DNA of 64,000 bases from Bacteroidales bacterium. GTDB taxonomy: Bacteria > Bacteroidota > Bacteroidia > Bacteroidales > UBA932. Position 1 is the first letter of the stretch, and each line of letters begins with the position of its first letter. Made by a program: the position numbers and the translations under genes. Location: the NCBI GenBank assembly GCA_017442315.1, contig JAFRZX010000101.1, positions 41,317 through 105,316 of the forward strand, in the 5' to 3' direction. Shown here piece after piece: positions 16,397-25,290 of this stretch. The notes beneath the pieces were generated by a model, which had not been told where the DNA came from, made no database searches, and saw nothing but the letters and a program-made list of their open reading frames with translations.

Positions 16397-17215
16397 TTAT
16401 TGATCCAACCTTATTATTCCAACAATCAGTGATGCAAGAGAAACCAGAAGAGAACCTCCTGACACAAAAATGCTTGTCATTCTGAGGGTCTTGTCGTCAG
16501 TAGTTGACTGACGTGCCTTGATCTCGCTAGGCTGCACATATACTACGTCGTTCTGCTGAAGATAGTATGCAGAAGAATTGAAGAGACTGACATCACACAG
16601 ATTCACTTCATACATGGTCCTTTTGCCGTCACGTTCACGTATCACGCATACATTTTCACGTTGTCCGAAGATCGTAAGGTCTTTTGCGAGAGAAATCGCC
16701 TGAAGAATAGTGACCTTGTCGCCTTCAATCGTATAGGTTCCGGGATTATTGACCTCACCGATTACAGATACCTTGAAGTTCAAGAATTCGACTGTCACCA
16801 CGGCATCAGACAGAAGTCCACCGTCAAGAAGCTTTTTCTTTATCAGTTCGGAAAGTTCCCAACGGGTGAGACCTGCAACCTTGATAGGACCAAGAACAGG
16901 AAAATCGATGTACCCAGCATTATCTACAACATAGCCCAGCAGACGCTGCTGACCAGCTCCTGACACAACTTCAGAACCAGCCTGATAGCTTATAACAGGA
17001 AGATTGAACATAGAGACAAGTTCTGGATTTCTGCTTGAAACTACGATTGAAAGCATATCCTTAGGCTGGATAACGATGCCGGCATGCTTATCGATGGCTT
17101 CCGGATCATCTACAACCCTGTTCTGAAAATAGGCGATATCCTTCACAGGAGCGCATGAAGAAAATGCCACTAGCGCAACAAAAAACGCCACTAAGAGTTT
17201 TCTTTTTGATGTCAT
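16397..17215 (-). CDS. wza: Wza-like outer-membrane polysaccharide export lipoprotein
   Basis: The 272-residue protein has an N-terminal signal with lipobox FSSC (Cys20). A poly_export domain (about 45-125, with KDMLSIVVSSRNPE) and an SLBB-like domain (about 128-205, VSVIGEVNNPGTYTIEGDK) follow. A hydrophobic segment near the C-terminus (ILVSGGSLLVSLASLIVG-like) may cross the outer membrane. It forms the outer channel for capsule export. It is the first gene after the locus promoter and is followed by wzc after 12 bp. Confidence 0.92.
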   Translation of the reverse strand: MTSKRKLLVAFFVALVAFSSCAPVKDIAYFQNRVVDDPEAIDKHAGIVIQPKDMLSIVVSSRNPELVSMFNLPVISYQAGSEVVSGAGQQRLLGYVVDNAGYIDFPVLGPIKVAGLTRWELSELIKKKLLDGGLLSDAVVTVEFLNFKVSVIGEVNNPGTYTIEGDKVTILQAISLAKDLTIFGQRENVCVIRERDGKRTMYEVNLCDVSLFNSSAYYLQQNDVVYVQPSEIKARQSTTDDKTLRMTSIFVSGGSLLVSLASLIVGIIRLDQ

Positions 17216-17225
17216 ATTTAATGTA

Positions 17226-17259
17226 TATTATTCACAAAGGTATATTATGCACAAAGGTA
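17226..17259 (-). promoter_or_regulatory. Capsule-locus promoter with tandemly duplicated -7 element
   Basis: Two 17-bp direct copies (17226-17242 and 17243-17259, one mismatch) each contain CAAAGGTA, which reads TACCTTTG on the minus strand and matches the Bacteroidota -7 consensus. Two start sites 17 bp apart would therefore lie 15-35 bp upstream of the wza ATG. No invertible-promoter inverted repeats are evident around it. Confidence 0.6.
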
Positions 17260-17322
17260 GAAATATTTATCTTTAAATCCAAAGTATAAATCCATAGATA
17301 AAGAAACTAGAAATACAGCAAA

Positions 17323-17373
17323 AATAATTAAACACAATTTCAAACAATACATTTGAAATTGTGTTTAATTATT
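17323..17373. terminator. Terminator hairpin after tmRNA
   Basis: A perfect 22-bp stem (17323-17344 with 17352-17373, loop CAATACA) is flanked by A- and T-rich sequence. It lies just beyond the 3' end of the minus-strand tmRNA gene and before the wza promoter, so it can end the tmRNA transcript. Confidence 0.85.
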
Positions 17374-17400
17374 TAATATACTGATAATCAGCCCATTTTG

Positions 17401-17796
17401 TGGAGATGGGCGGACTCGAACCGCCGTCCAAACACCGCACCAGAAAGCTTTCTACACGCTTAGTCTGACTTTGATTTTCGACCAAAGGCTGCCGTCCGAC
17501 AGGCTACCGATGGCTTATCCTTTAAGTCTTGGCGGAGTTTAAAGGAGTCGCTCCGGGCATCCGGTTTGGATCATACCCCATATTCCAGTCATAACCGGCC
17601 TAAAGACTGGAGGGATACTCGTCGGCGAGGTAGCCTTGACCCCGCGGATTAAGGTAGTGTGCTTAGCAGACTACGCAGCGAGTGCATAAGAGTTGTTGCC
17701 AACTAATTGTTTGAAAGCTGAGATTTACGGGCAAACTTCCGACGCCCGGCGTGCTTACCATCCAATGTCTGATGCTGTCAAAACCAAAACATCCCC
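17401..17796 (-). ncRNA. ssrA: Transfer-messenger RNA (tmRNA)
   Basis: The acceptor halves pair: 5' GGGGATG at 17790-17796 with 3' CATCTCC at 17402-17408. The T-arm reads GGCGGTTCGAGTCCGCC and gives the tRNA-like 3' end. The internal reading frame follows TAGTT and encodes GNNSYALAA before the TAG stop at 17671-17673. It rescues stalled ribosomes and tags the incomplete protein with a peptide ending in ALAA. The tag differs from the GENNYALAA type I expect in Bacteroidales. The 3' CCA is not encoded. Confidence 0.93.
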
Positions 17797-17886
17797 ATAT
17801 CACATAGCATTGGACAAATAATTTGCCGAAACATTTTACAAAGATACACAATTTCTCTATAAAATCATAAATAAAATTTGCTATTG

Positions 17887-17909
17887 ATAAAAAAGTGCGT
17901 ATATTTGCA
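17887..17909 (+). promoter_or_regulatory. Promoter of tRNA-Val, identical to the SRP RNA promoter
   Basis: The 23-nt stretch ending GTGCGTATATTTGCA contains the -7 element TATATTTG and ends 10 bp before the tRNA. The identical 23 nt occurs at 58378-58400, before the SRP RNA gene. A TTG is present at 17884-17886. Confidence 0.75.
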
Positions 17910-17918
17910 ATCCTGTTT

Positions 17919-17993
17919 GGGAGCATAGCTCAGTTGGTTTAGAGCATCTGCCTTACAAGCAGAGGGTCGGGGGTTCGACTCCCTCTGCTCCCA
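17919..17993 (+). tRNA. tRNA-Val (anticodon TAC)
   Basis: The 75-nt sequence folds as a tRNA. The acceptor GGGAGCA pairs with TGCTCCC, the anticodon stem CTGCC/GGCAG-like encloses the loop with TAC, and the T-arm is GGGGGTTCGACTCCCTC. The anticodon TAC reads valine GTA-type codons. The CCA end is not encoded. Confidence 0.95.
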
Positions 17994-18002
17994 CTAAAAA
18001 CG

Positions 18003-18037
18003 AAATGCCTTTTCAGAATCTCTGAAAAGGCATTTTT
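18003..18037 (+). terminator. Terminator after tRNA-Val
   Basis: A perfect 14-bp stem (18003-18016 with 18022-18035, loop AATCT) ends in a short T run. It follows the tRNA by 10 bp. Confidence 0.85.
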
Positions 18038-18081
18038 CTATTCATCCAAACCCACGTTCAGTGGGACAGCTATCCGACAGA

Positions 18082-18501
18082 TTAGTTAGTCCGCACTTGC
18101 TGAGAGGCAACTGAAGGATTGGAAACTGCAACACCTGTAACCTTATCAAAATCTGCTTCTGTAATCATCCTGCAACCACCATTGAATGTAGCTCCAAGCT
18201 CTACGGAAAGTTTTCTGATATGAAGATTGCCATTAACATGACATCCTTCCTTAAGAGACAAGGTATCCTTGACGAATACATTGCCTTCAACCTTTCCCCA
18301 CAGATCGATATTCTCGCACACAATATCACCTTTAATCAGAGCGCTCTCTCCGATTACCACACGTCCCTTGCTCTGAACCTTACCCTCAAACGTACCGTCT
18401 ATACGGATATCATAAGGAGATGATATTTCACCTTTGATGACTGTGCCTGCAGAAATCCTGCTGATGGAATTGACATTTACTACTGGGTCAACCTTTGCCA
18501 T
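18082..18501 (-). CDS. Bactofilin (polymer-forming cytoskeletal protein)
   Basis: The 139-residue protein has the bactofilin repeat pattern of short beta-helix rungs, e.g. GTVIKGEISSPYDIRIDGTF, GKVQSKGRVVIGESALIKGD and VEGNVFVKDTLSLKEGCHVN. Bactofilins polymerise without nucleotide and organise cell shape or envelope synthesis. The flanks (first 15 and last 25 residues) are low in structure, as usual. It stands alone between tRNA-Val and secA, with about 90 bp to the secA stop. No M23 peptidase partner is adjacent. Confidence 0.92.
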   Translation of the reverse strand: MAKVDPVVNVNSISRISAGTVIKGEISSPYDIRIDGTFEGKVQSKGRVVIGESALIKGDIVCENIDLWGKVEGNVFVKDTLSLKEGCHVNGNLHIRKLSVELGATFNGGCRMITEADFDKVTGVAVSNPSVASQQVRTN

Positions 18502-18591
18502 AATCGTATATATTTTAATTATTTAAATCAAAGTATCTCAAGTGATGCAAAAAAAGACTTAATAACTTGAGCAACTGTTACCTACACATCA

Positions 18592-21500
18592 CTATAGTCC
18601 TTTTCCATGGCAGTTCTTGAATTTCTTACCGGAACCGCATGGACAAGGATCATTTCTTCCGACCTGCTTCTCAACATGTACTGGAGCATTGCTCTTGGCC
18701 TGGCCACTATTGGTAACCAGGTCTGTACGCGAAGTCTGCATCTGACTCATATCTACCCCGCGACGTTGAGCAGGCATATTACGGGTAGGCTTTGCTGCGT
18801 CTCTAAGAGGTATATATGCCCTGAGGAGGAAAGAAAGAACATTCTTGTTAAGTTCTTCCAGCATCTGACTGAAGAGGTTGAAACTCTCGAACTTATAAAT
18901 GAGAAGAGGATCCTTCTGCTCATAGGTTGCATTTTGAACGGACTGTTTCAGATCGTCCATGTCACGCAGGTGCTCCTTCCATTTATCATCGATTTCAAAG
19001 AGAGTAATGGTCTTGCTCAGCATCCTTGCTATCTCCTTGCAATCCGACTCATAAGCTTTCTTCAGGTCTATAGGCAGATTAAGTCCCTTCCTGCCGTCTG
19101 TAATCGGTATGTATATCCTGGCATCAACAGCACCCTGCTTCTCATACAGATCCTTGATGAAAGGCATTGATTTCTGAGCCATAGTATCCATACGGCGCTG
19201 GTAAGTCTCAAGCATATGTTCCTGGAGCTTATCAACAAGATCAGACGGTCTGGCATGTGAATAGAATTCTGCATCGAATCCAAGATCTACAGAAAGAGAC
19301 ATCATGACCATCTCTGAAAAATCTTCGTAAGTCATTCCTTCTGCTCTGTCTACAAGAATCTGAGCGATATCCTGCATCATGTTCATCACGTCAATCTCTA
19401 CCCTTTCGCCTGACAATGCATTACGTCTCTTGGTGTAAATCACCTCTCTCTGAGAATTCATCACATCATCATATTCGAGGAGCCTCTTACGGATACCGAA
19501 GTTATTTTCCTCAACTTTCTTCTGAGCCTGCTCAATGCGGCTGCTGAGCATAGACGCTTCGAGCGCCTCATCATCAGGAAGCCCAAGTCTGTCTACCATA
19601 CCGGCAATTTTCTCAGAACCGAACAGACGCATGAGCTTGTCTTCAAGAGAGACATAGAAAACAGACGAGCCCGGATCGCCCTGACGTCCGGAACGTCCGC
19701 GGAGCTGTCTGTCCACACGACGGCTGTCATGACGTTCGGTACCTATGACGGCAAGTCCACCGGCTGCCTTCACCTCATCCGGCAGCTTGATGTCAGTACC
19801 ACGACCAGCCATATTGGTTGCAATGGTCACAGTACCTGCTTTTCCTGCATGCGCTACAACCTCGGCCTCACGAGCATGCTGCTTGGCATTAAGGACCTGA
19901 TGCTGTATGCCACGAAGACGCAGCATTCTGCTAAGCAGTTCGGACGTTTCCACATCTGCCGTACCGACAAGCACAGGACGGCCCTCTTTGATAAGTTCGC
20001 CGATCTTGTTGATGACAGCATCGAACTTAGCCTTCTTTGTCTTATAGATGAGGTCATTGTTGTCTACACGGGCAATTGGTCTGTTGGTCGGAATCACCAC
20101 CACGTCAAGCTTATATATTGACCAGAATTCTCCTGCTTCAGTCTCTGCAGTACCTGTCATGCCGGCAAGCTTATGGTACATACGGAAATAGTTCTGAAGA
20201 GTGATGGTAGCAAATGTCTGCGTTGCAGCCTCCACCTTTACATTTTCCTTTGCCTCTACTGCCTGATGCAGACCGTCGCTCCAACGCCTTCCTTCCATAA
20301 TACGTCCAGTCTGCTCATCAACTATCTTGATTTTGCCGTCCGCAATGATATAGTCGATTTCCTTATCGAACATTGTGTAGGCTTTAAGGAGCTGGTTTAC
20401 AGTATGCACACGTTCCGATTTGAGTGCAAAATCAGCCAGAATCTCATCTTTCCTGACCTGCTTCTGTTCAACAGTCAGTTCAGAATTCTTCTGTACTTCC
20501 GCTATAGCAGCACCTACATCAGGAAGAACGAAGAAATCTGACTCTGACAGATTGGCCGTGATAAGATCCCGTCCCTTATCTGTCATATCCACAGAGTGCT
20601 GCTTCTCATTGATGACGAAATACAGTTCATCTGTGATAAAAGGCATTTCACGTTCGTTATCCTGAATATAGTAGTTTTCAACCTTCTGAAGAAGCTGTTT
20701 CATGCCAGGTTCACTAAGGAACTTAATGAGAGGCTTGTATTTTGGATATCCCTTGAATGCTCTGAACAGTAGTACGCCACCATCTTTTTCATTCCCTTCC
20801 GCAATCAGTTTCCTAGCCTCATTGAGCAATGAATTGACCAAGGTCTTCTGGTTATTGTATAGCCTTTCAACAAGAGGCTTGAACTCCATGAACTGCTGGT
20901 CCTCACCTTTAGGTACAGGTCCTGATATGATAAGTGGAGTACGGGCATCGTCGATAAGCACCGAGTCCACCTCATCGACAATAGCAAAGTGATGCTTGCG
21001 CTGAACAAGATCACCCATGGACATAGCCATATTGTCACGAAGGTAGTCAAAACCGAATTCGTTGTTGGTTCCGAAAGTAATGTTGCATGCATATGCTTTC
21101 CTTCTTGCTTCACTGTTAGGCTGATGCTTGTCGATACAGTCTACAGAAAGTCCGTGGAACATATAAAGAGGTCCCATCCATTCGGAGTCACGCTTCGAGA
21201 GATAGTCATTGACAGTTACCACATGAACTCCCTTTCCTGCCAAGGCATTAAGGAAAACCGGAAGGGTAGCCACAAGAGTCTTTCCTTCTCCTGTCGCCAT
21301 CTCTGCAATCTTTCCTTGATGCAGTACGATACCACCGATGAGCTGTACATCATAATGTACCATATCCCATGTGATCTCGTTTCCTCCAGCCATCCAATGA
21401 TTCTTCCATAGCGCATAGTCGCCTTCAATTGTGACAAACTCCTTGGTAGCACTGAGGTTACGGTCAAATTCCGTCGCTTTTACTTTTACGACAGGGTTTT

Positions 21501-21870
21501 CCTTGAATCGGCGTGCTGTTGACTTCATTATGGCGAAGGCATCAGGGAGAATCTCGTCAAGCACTTTCTCTATAGTCTCATCAACCTTCTTTACAAGCTT
21601 GTCCGATTCTGTAGCAAGAGCCTCCTTTCTGGTCACCGGTATATCCGTCTCCAGTTCCTCCTTTATCTGAGCTATTCTTGCCTCATCTTCAGCTATAGCT
21701 GTTCTGATGCGATCCTTCAGTTCGTCACATTCTGCTCGGAGCTGGTCATCAGAAAGGATGTCTATCCTCTTATAAGCCTCAAGAACCTTGTCAAGCATCG
21801 GCCTGAGGGCCTTCATATCCCTGTCGGCCTTCGAGCCAAAAATCTTTTTAAAAACGTCTGCAAATGACAT
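18592..21870 (-). CDS. secA: SecA preprotein translocase ATPase
   Basis: From the ATG at 21870 the protein begins [20 protein letters not shown] and has 1,092 residues, the large form usual in Bacteroidota. The first motor has the Walker A motif [14 protein letters not shown] and the DEAD-like motif [18 protein letters not shown]. Later come [17 protein letters not shown], the nucleotide-binding-domain-2 motif [13 protein letters not shown] and [21 protein letters not shown]. The C-terminus has the zinc motif [14 protein letters not shown]. SecA drives export through SecYEG. An upstream ATG at 21927 would add 19 residues but lies in the promoter hairpin region, so it is unlikely. Confidence 0.98.
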   Translation of the reverse strand: MSFADVFKKIFGSKADRDMKALRPMLDKVLEAYKRIDILSDDQLRAECDELKDRIRTAIAEDEARIAQIKEELETDIPVTRKEALATESDKLVKKVDETIEKVLDEILPDAFAIMKSTARRFKENPVVKVKATEFDRNLSATKEFVTIEGDYALWKNHWMAGGNEITWDMVHYDVQLIGGIVLHQGKIAEMATGEGKTLVATLPVFLNALAGKGVHVVTVNDYLSKRDSEWMGPLYMFHGLSVDCIDKHQPNSEARRKAYACNITFGTNNEFGFDYLRDNMAMSMGDLVQRKHHFAIVDEVDSVLIDDARTPLIISGPVPKGEDQQFMEFKPLVERLYNNQKTLVNSLLNEARKLIAEGNEKDGGVLLFRAFKGYPKYKPLIKFLSEPGMKQLLQKVENYYIQDNEREMPFITDELYFVINEKQHSVDMTDKGRDLITANLSESDFFVLPDVGAAIAEVQKNSELTVEQKQVRKDEILADFALKSERVHTVNQLLKAYTMFDKEIDYIIADGKIKIVDEQTGRIMEGRRWSDGLHQAVEAKENVKVEAATQTFATITLQNYFRMYHKLAGMTGTAETEAGEFWSIYKLDVVVIPTNRPIARVDNNDLIYKTKKAKFDAVINKIGELIKEGRPVLVGTADVETSELLSRMLRLRGIQHQVLNAKQHAREAEVVAHAGKAGTVTIATNMAGRGTDIKLPDEVKAAGGLAVIGTERHDSRRVDRQLRGRSGRQGDPGSSVFYVSLEDKLMRLFGSEKIAGMVDRLGLPDDEALEASMLSSRIEQAQKKVEENNFGIRKRLLEYDDVMNSQREVIYTKRRNALSGERVEIDVMNMMQDIAQILVDRAEGMTYEDFSEMVMMSLSVDLGFDAEFYSHARPSDLVDKLQEHMLETYQRRMDTMAQKSMPFIKDLYEKQGAVDARIYIPITDGRKGLNLPIDLKKAYESDCKEIARMLSKTITLFEIDDKWKEHLRDMDDLKQSVQNATYEQKDPLLIYKFESFNLFSQMLEELNKNVLSFLLRAYIPLRDAAKPTRNMPAQRRGVDMSQMQTSRTDLVTNSGQAKSNAPVHVEKQVGRNDPCPCGSGKKFKNCHGKGL

Positions 21871-21896
21871 ATGCCTATATTTTATTATCCGTAAAA

Positions 21897-21939
21897 CAGG
21901 TTGTCTGCACACAATGTATGCGAACAACCTGCAAATATA
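21897..21939 (-). promoter_or_regulatory. secA promoter and 5'-leader hairpin
   Basis: On the minus strand TATATTTG (21932-21939) is followed at once by an inverted repeat. Its outer stem is CAGGTTGT/ACAACCTG (21897-21904 with 21924-21931), with an inner stem GCATAC/GTGTGC that includes one G-U pair. The hairpin would form at the very 5' end of the secA mRNA, about 25 bp upstream of the ATG. Confidence 0.5.
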
Positions 21940-21988
21940 ATTACATTTGACGATTTACACAAAATTAATGCAAGTGCATGCTAAATTG

Positions 21989-22759
21989 TCAGAAACGGAG
22001 TCCTATACTGACATAAAACTGCTGGCGGCGCATCTTGAGTTCTGACTCAAGCTCTCCCTTCGTCCTGTTGACCAGTCCCCAATCATATCCGATATGAACC
22101 TCCAGCACATCAAAGAATTCTGCACCCACAGCTCCTCCGGCAAGGACATCGAAACGGTCATATCCGATTCCTGGAAGCTTTGATCCGAACCATTCCTCAA
22201 CAGCCGGAGCAAGATTGTCGGTGGAGTTCATTTCACATTTATAATAATCATATGTCAGAGCAGCAGTACTTCCGTCAGGAAGGCGTGTACGGTAAGTCAG
22301 GTCCGAAGCCACTCCTGCCACAAAAGTAGGACCTCCATAAAGAAAAACATCAATATCCCTGGCAACATTGAACACATATTTCAACCTGACAGGGACACTT
22401 AGCATATGTTCCGAACGGTCTCCCACTACCCTAAGTCCGAAAATGTCATCTCTTCTGTTCTCATTAAGCCAGGTATAATAAAGCCCTGTCTCCAGATACA
22501 GAGCATCCTTTATAAGAGAAATGTCATGGTTAAGTCCAACATAAAGACCGTTAAGCCCTTCCTTCTGAATGACATCATCTGTCACCCAGTCAACGGTACG
22601 GTAAGCAGAATGTACATATCCGAAGGTAATACCGGTACCGACATCTCTTCCGGCAAAGGGATTCCTCCACCTTCCGGCATTTGCCGGCAACACGTCCAAC
22701 AGAATGATCAAGGCAGGAACTGTAACATAGATAAACCTGCGAAAAAAGCGAGATTTCAT
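21989..22759 (-). CDS. Outer-membrane beta-barrel protein, function unknown
   Basis: The 256-residue protein has a signal peptide (about 1-28, ending LPANA). Alternating amphipathic strands follow, such as GTGITFGYVHSAYRTVDW, LYLETGLYYTWLN and MLSVPVRLKYVF. It ends in phenylalanine (YVSIGLRF), the signal for barrel insertion. It fits the porin-family/outer-membrane beta-barrel class of about 200-260 residues. It is the last gene of the operon with pdxA, rnhA and the RmlD-like gene, starting 3 bp after the latter. The specific role is not evident. Confidence 0.75.
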   Translation of the reverse strand: MKSRFFRRFIYVTVPALIILLDVLPANAGRWRNPFAGRDVGTGITFGYVHSAYRTVDWVTDDVIQKEGLNGLYVGLNHDISLIKDALYLETGLYYTWLNENRRDDIFGLRVVGDRSEHMLSVPVRLKYVFNVARDIDVFLYGGPTFVAGVASDLTYRTRLPDGSTAALTYDYYKCEMNSTDNLAPAVEEWFGSKLPGIGYDRFDVLAGGAVGAEFFDVLEVHIGYDWGLVNRTKGELESELKMRRQQFYVSIGLRF

Positions 22760-22762
22760 AAT

Positions 22763-23497
22763 TTATAGTTTTTGATATTCAAATGGTAAAACATCCATAT
22801 CCATCAGACAAGCTGTCAGGGAGTCTTTCCAATGAGGAATTTCCAATCCATAGATCTGTCTGATTTTAGTACTGTCTGACAGGACGCAAAAAGGATCTGA
22901 TGTTCTGACCGGAATGACATGCGAGACATATCCCACACGATCCAGTATCTCCTTGACAAAATCATACAATGAGCATACTCCTTCACCACAGAACGAAAGG
23001 CTTTCAAATCCATCCTGAAGTCCCGCATCCAAAACAGTCATCAGTGCATCGGCCAGGTCACGGGCATATGTCGGAGAAGATATCAGACTTGAGGATACTT
23101 CAACCACCGGCTCATCTGCCAATCTTTCCACCCAATCCCTGACAAAGCCGTCCACACCATAGATCCATGAAGTCTTTATCACCGTACACCTGCCACCGGA
23201 TAAGGCAAGAATATTTTCAACATCATTTGCTTCTCCGGAGAATGCTATTTCCTGAAGGACATATAGAAGAGGGAGACCCAGAGATAGTGCAGCACTTGAA
23301 GAAAGTCTGGCGAACGAAGCGTCCAGAGTGGAATCCAAAAGAAGCTGGGCATCGGACTCCTGCAACATCCTCGTCAGTGACGTGACATCGGATACAGACT
23401 CCATGTCTGCCAAAAGCATATCATGGCCATAATCCAGAGAAGCATTCCTTATATAGCTTCCAATGCCATTGACTGAGTCCATTACCAATATTTTCAT
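22763..23497 (-). CDS. RmlD-like NAD(P)-dependent sugar-nucleotide reductase family protein
   Basis: The 244-residue protein starts MKILVMDSVNGIGSYIRN, a worn Rossmann turn without a perfect GxxGxxG. It continues with features of dTDP-4-dehydrorhamnose reductase relatives: VIKTSWIYGVDGFVRDWVERL, SSPTYARDLADALM and FCGEGVCSLYDFVKEIL. It is shorter than RmlD (about 290-300), and the N-terminal cofactor loop is atypical, so the activity may be altered. No other rhamnose genes are nearby. The start overlaps the rnhA stop (ATGA), so the two are co-translated. Confidence 0.7.
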   Translation of the reverse strand: MKILVMDSVNGIGSYIRNASLDYGHDMLLADMESVSDVTSLTRMLQESDAQLLLDSTLDASFARLSSSAALSLGLPLLYVLQEIAFSGEANDVENILALSGGRCTVIKTSWIYGVDGFVRDWVERLADEPVVEVSSSLISSPTYARDLADALMTVLDAGLQDGFESLSFCGEGVCSLYDFVKEILDRVGYVSHVIPVRTSDPFCVLSDSTKIRQIYGLEIPHWKDSLTACLMDMDVLPFEYQKL

Positions 23498-24000
23498 AAC
23501 AAACTGTCTTCATTTACATATCCAGGATCTGGAGGAAGGATTTCACCTCTGGTGACAGCACCTGCTCCTGCAGCCACTGCCAAAGCATCACAACGCTCAT
23601 TTTCCGGATGTCCGGCATGTCCTTTTATCCAGTGGAACGCTACCCTATGCTTCTGAACAAGCCCGGAAAAACGTATCCAGAGATCAGGATTCTTCACCTT
23701 TACAAATCCTTTCTTTCTCCAATTTTCCAACCATCCTTTATTTACTGCATTGACAACATATGAAGAATCACTATAGACATGAACTTCCGCATTCTGCCAT
23801 CTTATAGCCTCCAAGCCTTTTATAACAGCCAGCAGTTCCATTCGGTTATTGGTGGTCAGACTGAATCCTTCCGAAATCTCCATTTTCCTTCCGGCACATT
23901 TCAGGACCACACCATATCCACCGGGACCGGGGTTACCGCTGGAAGCTCCATCTGTGTACAGGTATATGGGAGGTCGGATGCTCTGTTCGGGTTCTGCCAT
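23494..24000 (-). CDS. rnhA: Ribonuclease HI
   Basis: The 168-residue protein has all parts of RNase HI. These are the YTDGASSGNPGPGGYGVVL first strand with the first catalytic Asp, TTNNRMELLAVIKGLEAI with the catalytic Glu, VYSDSSYVVNAVNKGW with the second Asp, and HWIKGHAGHPENERCDALA with the last Asp. It removes RNA from RNA-DNA hybrids. It starts 3 bp after the pdxA stop. Confidence 0.96.
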   Translation of the reverse strand: MAEPEQSIRPPIYLYTDGASSGNPGPGGYGVVLKCAGRKMEISEGFSLTTNNRMELLAVIKGLEAIRWQNAEVHVYSDSSYVVNAVNKGWLENWRKKGFVKVKNPDLWIRFSGLVQKHRVAFHWIKGHAGHPENERCDALAVAAGAGAVTRGEILPPDPGYVNEDSLL

Positions 24001-24003
24001 AAG

Positions 24004-25086
24004 CTATTCTATTATCCTACCGCCTTTAGGCTTGATCTCCGTGTCCGGCATCTTTATCGTCATTCTGTCAGCCATGAGGTCGTCATAGCGCGTGCGACGG
24101 TTATATATATCGATGGCAGCGTATATCGCTGATTTCATGGAACGCGGATCCGCCATATCACGTCCTGCCATTTCATATGCTGTCCCATGATCCGGCGATG
24201 TCCTCACCACTGGAAGCCCTGCCGTATAGTTGACTCCGTATTCAAAAGCAAGGGCCTTGAAAGGAGTAAGCCCCTGGTCATGATACATCGCCAGTACAGC
24301 ATCAAATTTTGCATAATTGCCAAGTCCGAAGAAACCATCTGGCGAATATGGTCCGAAAGCCAATATCCCTTCATCAACAGCAGCCTTTACAGCTGGCAGG
24401 ATTATGTTCTGCTCTTCATCTCCGAGAAGGCCGCCATCACCGCAATGAGGGTTCAGACCAAGCACTGCGATCTTAGGAGCATCTATGCCGAAATCCCTCT
24501 GAAGGGAGGCCTTCATCAGACGCAGCTTGGCAAGAATCCGTTCAACGGTTATCATTGCAGGCACATCTTTCAAAGCGACATGCCCGGTAACGACGCCAAT
24601 CTTCAGATTGTCACAGACCATGATCATCGCTACATCTTCGACTCCGAATTCCTTTTCCAGATATTCTGTGTGGCCGGTATATCCGAAACCTTCACCGACC
24701 ATTGCCCTCTTATTGATAGGGGCTGTCACCAATACGTCTATATAACCGTTCTTAATATCTTCTACCGCCTTCTGCAACGAAGTCATGGCAGACTTTGCCG
24801 ATTCCGGTGTAGATTGTCCAGGTTCCACGAATACATTTTCTGGAAGACAATTGACAATGTTAACCCTCTTCTGATGCACATCCTTGGCAGAACCAATGAC
24901 ATTCGTATTGATCTGTTCGATGTTATGTATCTGCTTTTTATAGAATCCGAATATCTTGGACGAACCGTATATCACAGGAGTACAGAGGTCCAGCATCCTC
25001 TCATCAGCCAGAGCCTTGATTATGACTTCATAGCCGATTCCGTTGCCGTCACCCTGCGTGATACCCACTACAAGTTTTTTTGACAT
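24004..25086 (-). CDS. pdxA: 4-hydroxythreonine-4-phosphate dehydrogenase
   Basis: The 360-residue protein begins MSKKLVVGITQGDGNGIGYE, the PdxA N-terminus. It has VTAPINKRAMVGEGFGYTGHTEYL (metal and substrate region), VTGHVALKDVP, GLNPHCGDGGLLGDEEQNII and AMYHDQGLTPFKALAFE. It makes 3-amino-2-oxopropyl phosphate for pyridoxal phosphate synthesis. It heads an operon with rnhA, the RmlD-like gene and the outer-membrane barrel. At 360 residues it is slightly longer than E. coli PdxA (about 329), as usual in Bacteroidota. Confidence 0.97.
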   Translation of the reverse strand: MSKKLVVGITQGDGNGIGYEVIIKALADERMLDLCTPVIYGSSKIFGFYKKQIHNIEQINTNVIGSAKDVHQKRVNIVNCLPENVFVEPGQSTPESAKSAMTSLQKAVEDIKNGYIDVLVTAPINKRAMVGEGFGYTGHTEYLEKEFGVEDVAMIMVCDNLKIGVVTGHVALKDVPAMITVERILAKLRLMKASLQRDFGIDAPKIAVLGLNPHCGDGGLLGDEEQNIILPAVKAAVDEGILAFGPYSPDGFFGLGNYAKFDAVLAMYHDQGLTPFKALAFEYGVNYTAGLPVVRTSPDHGTAYEMAGRDMADPRSMKSAIYAAIDIYNRRTRYDDLMADRMTIKMPDTEIKPKGGRIIE

Positions 25087-25247
25087 ATATCTTATCTGAT
25101 TAGAAATAACTTACAAATATATAAATAAAATTTGACAGAAACAGCCTCTGCACCATTGAGATGCTGTATGAATTTACATAATCGGATTAAAATCATGCCT
25201 GTAACAAACTGTTGAAAGATTTTTATTCAAAATCAAAGATGGTTTAT

Positions 25248-25255
25248 TATATTTG
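25248..25255 (+). promoter_or_regulatory. recG promoter -7 element
   Basis: TATATTTG is present with TTG at 25212-25214 near the -33 region. The expected transcription start (about 25261) lies after the first in-frame ATG at 25258, which argues that translation begins at a later ATG. Confidence 0.6.
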
Positions 25256-25290
25256 CCATGTTTTGGCACAAAACCGGGAAAATTTCTGAA

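Noticed and set aside
16478-16494. TGTCATTCTGAGGGTCT in wza as another copy of the palindromic element
   Set aside because: Only one end resembles the element and no inverted arm follows. The residues are ordinary wza sequence.
17226-17259. Invertible capsule promoter
   Set aside because: The repeat is direct, and no pair of flanking inverted repeats or adjacent recombinase gene is visible.
17663-17926. Minus-strand ORF of 87 codons over tmRNA
   Set aside because: It lies within the tmRNA gene and its upstream promoter region, so it is a chance frame.
21898-21931. SecM-like upstream ORF for secA
   Set aside because: No open frame with a stall motif exists between the promoter and secA. Only the hairpin is present.
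22880-22920. GATGTTCTGACCGGAATGACA inside the RmlD-like gene as an element copy
   Set aside because: It shares the ATGACA end but lacks the pairing arm, so the match is too weak.
22763-23497. True dTDP-rhamnose reductase (rmlD)
   Set aside because: The cofactor loop is degenerate, the protein is short, and no rmlABC genes are nearby, so only family membership is claimed.
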